A model generated the notes under the pieces. That model had not been told where the DNA came from and searched no databases. It saw only the letters and a program-made list of their open reading frames with translations. Shown here piece by piece: positions 42,458 through 50,899 of a DNA stretch of 64,000 nucleotides (its first letter is position 1; each line of letters starts with the position of its first letter). Source of the stretch: Prochlorococcus marinus str. MIT 9211 (GTDB taxonomy: Bacteria > Cyanobacteriota > Cyanobacteriia > PCC-6307 > Cyanobiaceae); the NCBI RefSeq assembly GCF_000018585.1, contig NC_009976.1, positions 925,982 to 989,981 on the forward strand. Reading direction: 5' to 3'. The translations under genes were made by a program, and so were the position numbers.

Positions 42458-43455
42458 AGGAACGCATTCTGATCACAGGAGCAAGTGGCTGTGTTGGTCA
42501 GTACACAGCTAATTGGTTGCTTAAAAATTCAAAAGCAGATTTATTACTTTGGTTAAGGGATCCTAGAAAGCTTAAATCAGTTGATTCTTCAAACCCAAGG
42601 ATAAAGTTATTAATAGGCGACCTAAGAGACCCTGAACCATTCTCAAATGATCTAAACGATGTAACACATTTAATACATACTGCAACTGCTTGGGGTGATC
42701 CTGAAAGAGCAAATCAAGTTAATGTATTTGCAGTAAAAAAAATGCTTTCATTAATAAATCCATTAAAAATAGAAAGAATAATATATTTCTCTACTGCTAG
42801 TATTTTAGATAAAGAACTTAATCCCTTACCAGAAGCATTGCTATACGGGACTGAGTACATTCAGACAAAAGCAAGGTGTCTCCAAGAACTTCAACAAAAC
42901 CCTTTAGCCAACAAAATAATTGCTGTTTTTCCAACACTTGTTTTTGGTGGCAAATGTAATGGCGAAAGTAATTTTCCAACAAGCTATTTAACTTCTGGTC
43001 TTAATGAAGCAATTGATTGGCTGTGGTTAGCTCGTTGGTTTAAAGCATATTCAAAATTTCATTTCATACATGCTGAAGATATTGCATATATATGTGGCAA
43101 ACTTTCTCTTAATTATAATGAATTAATTATTGATAATATTGATAATAAAGCCGCTAAAATACCAAGGCTTGTCCTAGGCCAGCCTGCAATTTCTATAGAC
43201 CAAGCAGTTGATATATTACTAGATTGGCGAGGAATGAAGCGAACACCTCGATTCCCCTTAAGGAGCTGGATAATCAAACTTTTAATAAAATTGCTACCAA
43301 TTAGAATTAGTAATTGGGATCGACTAATGATTAGACAAAGGCATTTTGTACACCAGCCAGTAATTAGGCCTGAAAACCTAGGAGGGAATAGTTATGCCAA
43401 AAACCTAAATGAAATACTTTTCTCTTCTGGCTTAAAGAAAAAGAAAAAAGCCTAA
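42454..43455 (+). CDS. NAD(P)-dependent epimerase/dehydratase-like protein (SDR)
   Basis: 333 residues with a Rossmann N-terminus: [19 protein letters not shown] (GxxGxxG), a beta-strand LLIGDLRD, and [10 protein letters not shown]. The catalytic YxxxK is YIQTKAR, with FSTAS as the Ser box. Substrate is unknown; the extended SDR class includes sugar epimerases and chlorophyll-related reductases, but nothing here selects one. The TTG start at 42454 overlaps the hemE stop; the two are probably co-transcribed. Confidence 0.8.
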   Translation: MKERILITGASGCVGQYTANWLLKNSKADLLLWLRDPRKLKSVDSSNPRIKLLIGDLRDPEPFSNDLNDVTHLIHTATAWGDPERANQVNVFAVKKMLSLINPLKIERIIYFSTASILDKELNPLPEALLYGTEYIQTKARCLQELQQNPLANKIIAVFPTLVFGGKCNGESNFPTSYLTSGLNEAIDWLWLARWFKAYSKFHFIHAEDIAYICGKLSLNYNELIIDNIDNKAAKIPRLVLGQPAISIDQAVDILLDWRGMKRTPRFPLRSWIIKLLIKLLPIRISNWDRLMIRQRHFVHQPVIRPENLGGNSYAKNLNEILFSSGLKKKKKA

Positions 43456-43493
43456 AAAGCGGTAAGATGGTTTTAGAAATAAATAAAGTATCA

Positions 43494-43853
43494 ATGATTT
43501 CAATGTTCCGCTCTTTAATCACAGCAGTATTTGCTTTTACTCTAGTGATTGCTTTCGGTGTTTCCTCTGTTCAAGCAAAAACAGTAGAAGTCAAACTCGG
43601 AACTGATGCTGGAATGCTTGCTTTCGAACCCAGCACTGTAACAATTTCTACAGGTGACACTGTCAAATTTGTAAATAATAAGCTGCCTCCTCATAATGCT
43701 GTTTTTGAAGGTCATGACGAGCTTAGTCATCCAGATCTTGCCTTTGCACCCGGAGAATCATGGGAAGAGACCTTTTCTGCAGCAGGGACTTACGATTACT
43801 ACTGTGAGCCACATAGAGGAGCAGGAATGGTAGGTAAGGTAGTAGTCAACTAA
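43494..43853 (+). CDS. petE: Plastocyanin
   Basis: Type 1 copper protein carrying electrons from cytochrome b6f to photosystem I in the thylakoid lumen. A signal peptide (hydrophobic core to SSVQA) precedes the mature part [20 protein letters not shown]. Copper ligands visible: His in [11 protein letters not shown], Cys in [14 protein letters not shown], the second His, and Met in GAGM. The mature domain is about 98 residues. The frame is open back to an ATG at 43467; ATG 43494 or 43503 gives a more typical short signal, so the start is uncertain. A terminator follows. Confidence 0.94.
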   Translation: MISMFRSLITAVFAFTLVIAFGVSSVQAKTVEVKLGTDAGMLAFEPSTVTISTGDTVKFVNNKLPPHNAVFEGHDELSHPDLAFAPGESWEETFSAAGTYDYYCEPHRGAGMVGKVVVN

Positions 43854-43875
43854 AGAAAACCTCACAAATAAATCT

Positions 43876-43922
43876 AAAAAACCTAGGCTGCATCTAATAA
43901 TAAGCATGCCTAGGTTTTTTTA
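43876..43922 (+). terminator. Rho-independent terminator of petE
   Basis: The arms AAAAAACCTAGGC and GCCTAGGTTTTTT are complementary, separated by a loop of about 19 bases, with inner TGC/GCA pairs around a bulge. The 3' arm runs straight into a T-run. Located 23 bases after the petE stop. This is the clearest terminator in the window and separates petE from the following small gene. Confidence 0.85.
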
Positions 43923-43982
43923 TAGGAGTTGAACTTCTTTGAGGCAGAGATAAAGTAAAAAAAATGAGCACTAGAAGTATTA

Positions 43983-44207
43983 ATGTCAAAGGAAGAGCTC
44001 TCAAATTTCCTTTATGCAGCAGAGCATAGTTATCTACTAAGAAGAGAGCTGAAAGACTGTCAAAGCGACAGCATGATATTAGCTCTATCTAAAAAGTATG
44101 GTTATAAGTTAAGCCAAAATGATCTTATAGAGAATAAGGTGTCTGATCGTATAGAAGAGTGGTTTATCAAAAGTAGAATCAAGCCTATTAAGAGTAGTAG
44201 TAATTAA
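43983..44207 (+). CDS. Nif11-like small protein
   Basis: 74 residues. The first part, SKEELSNFLYAAEHSYLLRRELKDC followed by ILALSKKYGYKLSQNDL, has the helical pattern of the Nif11 domain, which forms the leader of some RiPP precursors in picocyanobacteria. Here there is no Gly-Gly cleavage site and no Cys-rich core; the tail is RIKPIKSSSN. It therefore looks like a stand-alone Nif11 protein of unknown function. ATG at 43983. Confidence 0.6.
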   Translation: MSKEELSNFLYAAEHSYLLRRELKDCQSDSMILALSKKYGYKLSQNDLIENKVSDRIEEWFIKSRIKPIKSSSN

Positions 44208-44320
44208 TTCTTTCTGGAATTGCCTTACATGTAGTTGTTTCTGGTCAAAAAGGATACGGATAACCTACTCAATATATTTATAGTTTAACGATAGTTTGTG
44301 TTGGTGAACGACCTGGCATT

Positions 44321-46912
44321 ATGCAAGCTTCCCCGGAAAATTTTACTGAGAATGCATGGAATTCAATCTTATTAGCCCAAAGTCATGCTCAAGAAAATAA
44401 CAATCAATACATTGAGACAGAGCACTTACTGCTTTCTTTAATAGAAAAGAGTGATTTTTGCCAGAAAGTTCTTAATAAAGCCGGCTGCGAAATAGATAAG
44501 GTTATTTCTGATTTAAATGATTTCATTAAAAATCAACCCAAAATGAAGTCTCGCCCTGAAACATTATTTGTTGGTCAAGGCTTAAATGTAATCATTTCAA
44601 AGGCCGAAGATAAGAGACTTGAATGGAAAGATGACTATATATCTGTTGAGCATCTATTGCTAACGCTTACCAATGACAAAAGATGCTGTAAAGATATTCT
44701 TTCAAGGGCGAATATAGAAGAGAAGAACCTAAATTCAAAGATAGTGTCAATGCGTGGGAGCCAAGGTGTGACCGATAAAAACCCTGAGAACAAATATGAA
44801 TCCCTAGAAAAATATGGAAGAGACTTAACCTCAGCAGCCAAAGAGGGGAAACTGGACCCTGTTATTGGAAGAGATGATGAAATTCGACGCACTATTCAAA
44901 TCCTTAGTAGACGAACCAAAAACAATCCGGTATTAATTGGTGAGCCAGGAGTCGGAAAAACGGCGATAGTGGAAGGCCTTGCTCAACGAATAATCAATGG
45001 AGATGTCCCATCGGCTTTGCAAAATCGTCAGCTAATTGCTCTGGATATGGGCGCTCTAATCGCCGGTGCTAAATATCGTGGTGAGTTTGAAGAAAGACTA
45101 AAGGCTGTACTCAAGGAAATAACTTCTTCAGATGGTCAAATAATACTTTTTATCGACGAGATACATACTGTTGTAGGCGCTGGAGCTACAGGAGGATCGA
45201 TGGATGCGAGCAACTTATTAAAACCAATGCTTGCGAGAGGTGAGCTCAGGTGCATAGGTGCTACAACACTTAATGAGCATCGCCAGCATTTCGAGAAAGA
45301 TCCTGCATTAGAAAGAAGGTTTCAACAAGTACTCATAAGCCAGCCTTCCGTAGAAGATACTGTCTCAATCTTACGAGGACTAAAAGAAAGGTATGAAGTG
45401 CATCATGGCGTAAGAATCTCAGATAATGCCTTAGTCGCAGCAGCAACATTAAGCAATAGATATATAGCTGACAGATTCCTTCCAGATAAAGCTATTGATT
45501 TAATTGATGAATCAGCTTCCAAATTAAAGATGGAAATAACCTCCAAGCCAGAGGAATTAGATGAAATTGACAGGAGGATACTTCAGCTGCAAATGGAGAA
45601 ATTTTCTCTAAAAAGAGAGTCAGATATAACAAGTAAAAACAGACTTTTGATAATAGAAGAAGAGCTAAAATCCTTTAAAAATAAGCAATCAGAACTTAAT
45701 AACCAATGGCAGAAGGAAAAGGATTCAATTAGTGAGCTTTCACTAATAAAGGAGGAGATCGAGAAAGTACAATTCCAGATAGATCAATCAAAAAGAAATT
45801 ATGACTTAAACAAAGCTGCTGAGCTTGAATTTGGTGTTATATCACAATTACAAAGTAAATTATCAGAGAAAGAAGATCTACTTAGAGAAGAAAATAGCTC
45901 CAGAGAAAAGCCTCTTTTAAGAGAGGAAGTTACCGAAGATGATATTGCTGAAGTAATCTCTAAATGGACCCATATTCCAGTTAAAAAGCTCGTAAAATCT
46001 GAAGTAGAAAAGATACTAGATCTTGAAGAGAAGTTGAACAGAAAAGTAATTGGTCAGCCAAAAGCAATTAAAAGTATCACAGAGGCGATACAACGATCCA
46101 GAACAGGCCTAAGTGATCCATACAGACCAATAGCCACCTTCCTATTCCTTGGCCCTACAGGAGTAGGAAAAACTGAATTAACTAAATCATTAGCACAAGA
46201 ATTATTTGATAGTGAAAAATCTATTATTCGAATTGACATGTCTGAGTATATGGAAAAACATTCTATTAGTAGACTAATAGGAGCCCCTCCAGGCTATATA
46301 GGGTATGAATCTGGTGGACAATTATCTGAGGCTGTTAGAAGAAGACCCTACTCTGTCATATTATTTGACGAAGTTGAAAAGGCTCACCCTGAAATATTTA
46401 ATTTAATGCTTCAGATTTTTGATGAAGGAAGAGTAACTGACAACCAAGGAAGGACTATTAACTTTACCAACACTATTATTATCCTAACAAGTAATATTGG
46501 CAGTCAATCAATAATAGAATTATGTGGGCAACACTCAAATTATGATAGGATTACAGAAGTAGTAAATAAGGAATTAAAGAATCACTTTAGGCCTGAATTT
46601 CTTAATAGAATCGATGAATCAATAATATTTAATAGCTTAACCAAGAAAGATCTAAATGAAATAATACTAATTCAACTAGAGAGAATCAAACAAAGGCTTT
46701 TAGATAAAGGCCTAGATCTAAAAATAGACCAACAAGCTATTTCATGGCTATCAGAAAAAGGTTACGACCCTAGTTATGGAGCCAGGCCTCTAAAAAGAAC
46801 AATTCAAAATGAACTAGAAACACCAATTGCACGAAAGATTCTAATGAATAATTATGCAAAAAATAAAGCTATAAATGTAGAAATAAAAGGGGGAGAACTA
46901 AATATAAGTTAG
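44321..46912 (+). CDS. clpB: ATP-dependent chaperone ClpB
   Basis: Hsp104-class disaggregase that works with DnaK. 863 residues. The N-domain is at 1-145; the first AAA module has GEPGVGKTAIVEGLAQRI and IILFIDEIHTVVGAGA. A full coiled-coil middle domain covers residues about 410-525. The second module has FLFLGPTGVGKTELTKSLAQELF and VILFDEVEKAHPEIFNLMLQIFDEGRVTD. ATG at 44321. The family often has two paralogues in picocyanobacteria; the sequence alone does not say which this is. Confidence 0.93.
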   Translation: MQASPENFTENAWNSILLAQSHAQENNNQYIETEHLLLSLIEKSDFCQKVLNKAGCEIDKVISDLNDFIKNQPKMKSRPETLFVGQGLNVIISKAEDKRLEWKDDYISVEHLLLTLTNDKRCCKDILSRANIEEKNLNSKIVSMRGSQGVTDKNPENKYESLEKYGRDLTSAAKEGKLDPVIGRDDEIRRTIQILSRRTKNNPVLIGEPGVGKTAIVEGLAQRIINGDVPSALQNRQLIALDMGALIAGAKYRGEFEERLKAVLKEITSSDGQIILFIDEIHTVVGAGATGGSMDASNLLKPMLARGELRCIGATTLNEHRQHFEKDPALERRFQQVLISQPSVEDTVSILRGLKERYEVHHGVRISDNALVAAATLSNRYIADRFLPDKAIDLIDESASKLKMEITSKPEELDEIDRRILQLQMEKFSLKRESDITSKNRLLIIEEELKSFKNKQSELNNQWQKEKDSISELSLIKEEIEKVQFQIDQSKRNYDLNKAAELEFGVISQLQSKLSEKEDLLREENSSREKPLLREEVTEDDIAEVISKWTHIPVKKLVKSEVEKILDLEEKLNRKVIGQPKAIKSITEAIQRSRTGLSDPYRPIATFLFLGPTGVGKTELTKSLAQELFDSEKSIIRIDMSEYMEKHSISRLIGAPPGYIGYESGGQLSEAVRRRPYSVILFDEVEKAHPEIFNLMLQIFDEGRVTDNQGRTINFTNTIIILTSNIGSQSIIELCGQHSNYDRITEVVNKELKNHFRPEFLNRIDESIIFNSLTKKDLNEIILIQLERIKQRLLDKGLDLKIDQQAISWLSEKGYDPSYGARPLKRTIQNELETPIARKILMNNYAKNKAINVEIKGGELNIS

Positions 46913-46933
46913 TGAGTTTTATAACTCCTTTAC

Positions 46934-47707
46934 TTAAGAAGGCAGCGAATCAAGACTAAATCTATATCCCTGTTGACGGACAGTTGTAATACCTCCTCCT
47001 TCTCCCAATCCTGCCTGCTCAAGTTTTCTTCGAAGAGTAAGAACTTGAGTATCAACAGAGCGGGGACCACCGCTAAAAGGAGGCCATGACATCCTCAGAA
47101 GTTCATGTCTACTTCTAACCATGCCAGGAGGCATTAAAAGTGCGCAGAGGAGTGCAAACTCCCTAGGGCTTAATTCCACTGGCTTCTCTCTTAAGGTGAC
47201 CTGACGCAGAAGGAGATGCACCTCTAGTGGCCCAACAGTAACTCTCTCTTGAAGTCCTACTCGACCACGTTTCAAGAGTGTTCTGCATCTAGCAGCAAGC
47301 TCTTCCAATCCGAAAGGCTTACGTAATACATCGTCAGCCCCATCATCTAAAAGGCCAACTAAAGACTCAACACCTGCACGAGCAGTAAGAACAATTACTG
47401 GACATCCAAGCTGTTGTGACAAATTTAGAGCAGAACTTTTTTCAAGTAGTTCTGCACTAACAAGAAGATCAGGAGATTGGTCCCTACAAAGGTCAACAGC
47501 ATCTTCTGGAGTGCCTACTGCTGCTGCCAAGTGTCCATCTTGCCTAAGTCGTTGGACAAGAACTGTGCGCAAAGTAGGATGAGGTTCTACCACAAGAACC
47601 TTTGATGGACTTTCTGAAGTGGACTGGATAGCAAAACTACCCGCCAAAGACTGAGCGCTTTGCTCATCTGAAAGTAGGTCTGAAGTTGAAGTCACAGGCC
47701 AGAACAA
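46934..47707 (-). CDS. Atypical OmpR-type response regulator lacking the phosphorylation Asp
   Basis: 257 residues. A short N-terminal tail, a receiver-like domain (about residues 36-155) and a winged-helix DNA-binding domain (VELSPREFALLCALLMPPGMVRSRHELL, then SVDTQVLTLRRKLE and TTVRQQGYRFSL). In the receiver the usual Asp pair is reduced to VVEPHP, and the phosphorylation Asp position (about residue 85) is Ala (DLLVSAELLE). The conserved Thr and Lys remain (VLTARAG, LRKPFG). It is probably phosphorylation-independent. The start is a TTG at 47707 or a GTG at 47695. No histidine kinase is adjacent. Confidence 0.85.
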   Translation of the reverse strand: MFWPVTSTSDLLSDEQSAQSLAGSFAIQSTSESPSKVLVVEPHPTLRTVLVQRLRQDGHLAAAVGTPEDAVDLCRDQSPDLLVSAELLEKSSALNLSQQLGCPVIVLTARAGVESLVGLLDDGADDVLRKPFGLEELAARCRTLLKRGRVGLQERVTVGPLEVHLLLRQVTLREKPVELSPREFALLCALLMPPGMVRSRHELLRMSWPPFSGGPRSVDTQVLTLRRKLEQAGLGEGGGITTVRQQGYRFSLDSLPS

Positions 47708-47771
47708 AGCTCCTTTAAGATAACCAATTCAACGGCTAGCTGTAAAAAATACCTAGCCTTTTTAGCAAGAC

Positions 47772-48047
47772 ATGACATCGCAAACTTTCGAAGACCCAGA
47801 AGCTATAAAGCATTTCCAGTCAATATGTGATGCATGCCAAGAACTTATCAGCAGATACCATAGCCCATCAGAACTCAAGCTATATGTAGATGGTTATATT
47901 CATGCACTTAGAAAAACAAATCGCCTCACTACGAAAGACCTAGAAAAACTAGAAATCCTTACTAATCGATGGATTTTGGATCCTTCAAGTTTCATTGGAC
48001 CTAACGGTGATATAAACGATTTGTTTTTCATGAGAAGCAATGACTAA
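47772..48047 (+). CDS. Small conserved cyanobacterial protein (possibly DUF6761)
   Basis: 91 residues with no signal peptide or membrane segment. The helical core SPSELKLYVDGYIHALRKTNRLT followed by LEILTNRWILDPSSF resembles a family of short cyanobacterial hypothetical proteins, possibly DUF6761, but I hold that lightly. Function unknown. ATG at 47772, divergent from the response regulator and convergent with grxD, whose end is 5 bp away. Confidence 0.6.
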   Translation: MTSQTFEDPEAIKHFQSICDACQELISRYHSPSELKLYVDGYIHALRKTNRLTTKDLEKLEILTNRWILDPSSFIGPNGDINDLFFMRSND

Positions 48048-48052
48048 AGGGG

Positions 48053-48376
48053 CTATGAGGCCAAAGCAATTTCTAACTTTTCTTTAAGTTCACCAGAGTT
48101 ATACATTTCTATCAATATGTCAGAACCACCTAAAAACTCTCCTTTCAAGTAAACCTGTGGAATAGTGGGCCAATTTGAAAATTCTTTAATTCCCTCTCTT
48201 ATATCCATGTCTGAAAGAACATCAAAAGTCTCGAAACTAATTCCTAAAGCATTAAGGATCTGAACTACATTGTTAGAAAAACCACATTGGGGCATCAGTT
48301 TGGTGCCTTTCATGAAAACCATGATTGGGTTTGAGTTAATAAGTGACTCAATCTTGGAACGTGTATCTGAATCCAT
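48053..48376 (-). CDS. grxD: Monothiol glutaredoxin (Grx4/GrxD type)
   Basis: 107 residues with the CGFS active site in KGTKLMPQCGFSNNVVQIL, then the WPTIPQVYLKGEFLGGSDIL cis-Pro and glutathione-binding segments. Members bind a [2Fe-2S] cluster at the dimer interface with glutathione and act in iron-sulfur trafficking. It follows bolA by 13 bp; GrxD-BolA complexes are known, so the pair is expected to work together. ATG at 48376. Confidence 0.95.
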   Translation of the reverse strand: MDSDTRSKIESLINSNPIMVFMKGTKLMPQCGFSNNVVQILNALGISFETFDVLSDMDIREGIKEFSNWPTIPQVYLKGEFLGGSDILIEMYNSGELKEKLEIALAS

Positions 48377-48389
48377 TTTTTGATCTCTT

Positions 48390-48623
48390 TTAATTTGGTA
48401 TAGAAGTATTTAAAGCCAAAGCATGGATTGCTTCGGATGCCAACTCCTTTTGAAGGGCACCATAAACTAGCTGATGCTGCTTTATCAGAGAAAGGCCCAT
48501 GAAGGAAGTAGAAATGACATTCACTTGAAAATGATCGCCACCACCACTTAAGTCTTCCACTGTCACTTCAGCATCTGGAAGTGCTTTTTTTATTGAAGCA
48601 ACTACTTGTGCAGGCTTAAGCAT
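48390..48623 (-). CDS. bolA: BolA family protein
   Basis: 77 residues, short and typical. The family pattern is [25 protein letters not shown] followed by [21 protein letters not shown], with the conserved His in LIKQHQ. BolA proteins form heterocomplexes with CGFS glutaredoxins, and grxD is the next gene, so an iron-sulfur-linked role is likely. ATG at 48623, 12 bp after the TPR-like gene. Confidence 0.92.
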   Translation of the reverse strand: MLKPAQVVASIKKALPDAEVTVEDLSGGGDHFQVNVISTSFMGLSLIKQHQLVYGALQKELASEAIHALALNTSIPN

Positions 48624-48635
48624 AGAAAACTTTAA

Positions 48636-49169
48636 TTAATAAATATTTTTTCTTGCACCAGCATAGGGAATTTCAACGAATCCCAACTCAACCAAAGCCT
48701 GATAGGCCTCTTGTCCTTCAGATCTGGACGGAGTCATGATTCTTACAACTTCTATAAGAAGTGGAACAGCCACTTCAGGTTGATTCTTTTTTCTAAAAAG
48801 AGTTGCAAGGCGAAGATTACTTTGAGCAAGCATTCCAAGTACCTTACGTCCATTCTTATCCATCTCACGTGGTATTCGAGCGTCAAGACCTTTAAATGCA
48901 CTGCCTAGATCTCTATAAAAGCTAAGGAGTTGTTTTGAGACATCCCTGGCCTTATCAAATTCCTTTCTAGCTTTTAAAAGATCTCCTTTTAAGAAAAATT
49001 CATCACCTTTATCTAAAAAAGCTTGAACAGTTCCAAGATTTAAACCAGCCGATTGATTTGCTAAAACTTTGTACTGACGGGGTGAGGTCGTTTCTGCCAA
49101 AGAAGAAACGTTCGAGCACAGTAATCCTGCAAAAATTGCACTTGCAGCTAGATAGTGACGGCAGCTCAT
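48636..49169 (-). CDS. Secreted TPR-like protein of unknown function
   Basis: 177 residues. A signal peptide (HYLAASAIFAGLLCSNVSSLA) is followed by helical repeats: LDKGDEFFLKGDLLKARKEFDKARDV reads as one TPR-like unit, and NLRLATLFRKKNQPEVAVPLLIEVVRIM as another. Probably periplasmic. It sits with bolA and grxD on the same strand, so it may be co-transcribed with them, but there is no known link. Confidence 0.7.
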   Translation of the reverse strand: MSCRHYLAASAIFAGLLCSNVSSLAETTSPRQYKVLANQSAGLNLGTVQAFLDKGDEFFLKGDLLKARKEFDKARDVSKQLLSFYRDLGSAFKGLDARIPREMDKNGRKVLGMLAQSNLRLATLFRKKNQPEVAVPLLIEVVRIMTPSRSEGQEAYQALVELGFVEIPYAGARKNIY

Positions 49170-49201
49170 ATAAGAAAATGATTTAGTTTAACTTTAGACT
49201 T

Positions 49202-49885
49202 TTAAGAATTACGTCCAACAGAGCGTAGGGCCGCTTGCTCAGCTGCATGCATACGCTCGGTGATAATTAGATTAAATTCTTCAGCAGCTTTTTTACCAAT
49301 TCGAGAAATCTCTATAGGTTCTTGGAAGCAAATTGCTGCTTTTCCGAAAGGTTTAGGAATGACATCACTATAAGCAAGGCCAACTGGCAAAATCTTCACC
49401 TCTACCCCATTTTTATAAGCCAACTGTGCAAGTCGAACCAACCCTTTCTCAATCTTTATAGGATGTCTGTTTCGATTAATACGACCCTCCGGGAAAACAA
49501 CAAGTTGTTCCCCCGCAGCCATTAACTCAACAGAGTATCTGAGAGAAAGTAAAGAAGGCTTTATTTGATCTATTGGATAGCATCCCAAACGGTTCAAGAA
49601 CCATCCTTGTAAGCCTTGCATTTCTGAATGAGTAACCATATATCTGCAATCTCTATTAGAAATTCTCCTGCCCGCAGCCATGGTCAACATAAGAGCATCC
49701 CAGCGAGCTCTATGAGTAGGTGCAAGTAGTAATGGTCCAGTAAGAGGTAAATATTCTTGGCCTATTACAATTGTTTTTTTAAAGAAAAAGCGCAAAGCAA
49801 TATCTTGGGTAGCAAGCATTGCTAGCTTGCTCCACAAGGGATCTACGCCAAGGCACAAATTTGTTTCTCGTTTAACTAAGTTCAA
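49202..49885 (-). CDS. plsC: 1-acyl-glycerol-3-phosphate acyltransferase (PlsC family)
   Basis: 227 residues. The acyltransferase HX4D motif is APTHRARWDALML, block III is VFPEGRINRNRHPIKIEKG, and block IV lies in ILPVGLAYS. It makes phosphatidic acid from lysophosphatidate at the membrane. The start is a TTG at 49885, with no better ATG before the motifs. Its 148-bp gap to pdxJ on the other strand contains a hairpin-like inverted repeat (49935-49958). Confidence 0.88.
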   Translation of the reverse strand: MNLVKRETNLCLGVDPLWSKLAMLATQDIALRFFFKKTIVIGQEYLPLTGPLLLAPTHRARWDALMLTMAAGRRISNRDCRYMVTHSEMQGLQGWFLNRLGCYPIDQIKPSLLSLRYSVELMAAGEQLVVFPEGRINRNRHPIKIEKGLVRLAQLAYKNGVEVKILPVGLAYSDVIPKPFGKAAICFQEPIEISRIGKKAAEEFNLIITERMHAAEQAALRSVGRNS

Positions 49886-49934
49886 GAAGAGAGAAGCGAA
49901 ATTTTGCTTTCTTTGAAGTTAACTTTGAATACAT

Positions 49935-49958
49935 TGCCCAAACTCAATCTATTGGGCA
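49935..49958. promoter_or_regulatory. Inverted repeat between divergent plsC and pdxJ
   Basis: Arms TGCCCAA and TTGGGCA, 7 bp perfect, separated by 10 bases. It lies in the 148-bp region between plsC (minus) and pdxJ (plus), upstream of both. No T-run, so not a terminator. A protein-binding operator or RNA hairpin is possible; nothing confirms either. Confidence 0.4.
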
Positions 49959-50033
49959 GTTAAACCAGCGGCTAGAACTCTAAACAAAGATGGGTAAGCC
50001 AATTAATAAACTCTAAAAACATTGATTTTTCCT

Positions 50034-50765
50034 ATGGCTAGTCTTGGTGTAAACATCGACCACATAGCAAATGTCCGTCAAGCACGCCTTGCATCTGAGC
50101 CAGAGCCAGTGCAAATGGCTTTTCTTGCTGAATTAGGAGGCGCTGACGGAATAACAGTTCATCTCAGAGAAGATAGGCGCCATATTCAAGACAAAGATCT
50201 CAAACTACTTAGAGCAACAATTAATACTCGGCTGAATCTAGAAATGGCCGCCACAAAAGAGATGGTTGAAATCGCTTTGCAAGTAAAACCTGATATGGTC
50301 ACAATTGTTCCAGAAAGCAGGGAGGAAATAACAACGGAAGGAGGATTGGAAGTTGTTAATAACAAAGAAAAGCTGAGAGAAATTATTAACAACCTTCATT
50401 CAGCAAAAATACAAACCAGCATTTTTATTGACCCAATTGAAGCTCAAATCAAAGCATCTAAAGAAATAGGAGCAGGTTGGGTGGAAATTCACACAGGGTG
50501 TTATGCCAATGCATCATGGGAGAAACAAGAAATTGAACTAGCCAAAATCAAGGCTTCATGTGCTCAAGCTAGGTCCATGGGATTACATGTAAATGCAGGG
50601 CATGGTCTTACATACCTAAACGTGGAGCCAATTGCTGCAATTGAAGGCATAGAAGAACTTAATATTGGCCATACGATTGTTGCTAGGGCACTAGCAGTTG
50701 GCCTTCAAAATGCTGTAAAAGAAATGAAAAGCCTTGTAACGAATCCACGTAGAAATAACTTCTAG
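50034..50765 (+). CDS. pdxJ: Pyridoxine 5'-phosphate synthase
   Basis: Condenses deoxyxylulose 5-phosphate with aminoacetone phosphate in vitamin B6 synthesis. 243 residues from the ATG at 50034; the frame is open back to a TTG at 50022 that would add four residues. Motifs: [60 protein letters not shown], and [13 protein letters not shown]. Complete barrel. Confidence 0.94.
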   Translation: MASLGVNIDHIANVRQARLASEPEPVQMAFLAELGGADGITVHLREDRRHIQDKDLKLLRATINTRLNLEMAATKEMVEIALQVKPDMVTIVPESREEITTEGGLEVVNNKEKLREIINNLHSAKIQTSIFIDPIEAQIKASKEIGAGWVEIHTGCYANASWEKQEIELAKIKASCAQARSMGLHVNAGHGLTYLNVEPIAAIEGIEELNIGHTIVARALAVGLQNAVKEMKSLVTNPRRNNF

Positions 50766-50899
50766 AATATTTCGTAGGTAATAGCCATCAATACTTTCAT
50801 AATTTATTTTGCCAAATAACTAAATAACTAATATGAATAAGTTAAAACCCAAAGACAACTTAATAGCCAATCAAATTCAAAAGTAATGCCAAAAGAACC

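Noticed and set aside
46914-46927. GAGTT-TTAT-AACTC hairpin between clpB and the response regulator
   Set aside because: Five-base stem, no strong T-run on either strand; convergent genes may share it but support is too weak.
50022-50033. TTG start for pdxJ at 50022
   Set aside because: Adds only MIFP before a good ATG at 50034 that fits the family N-terminus.
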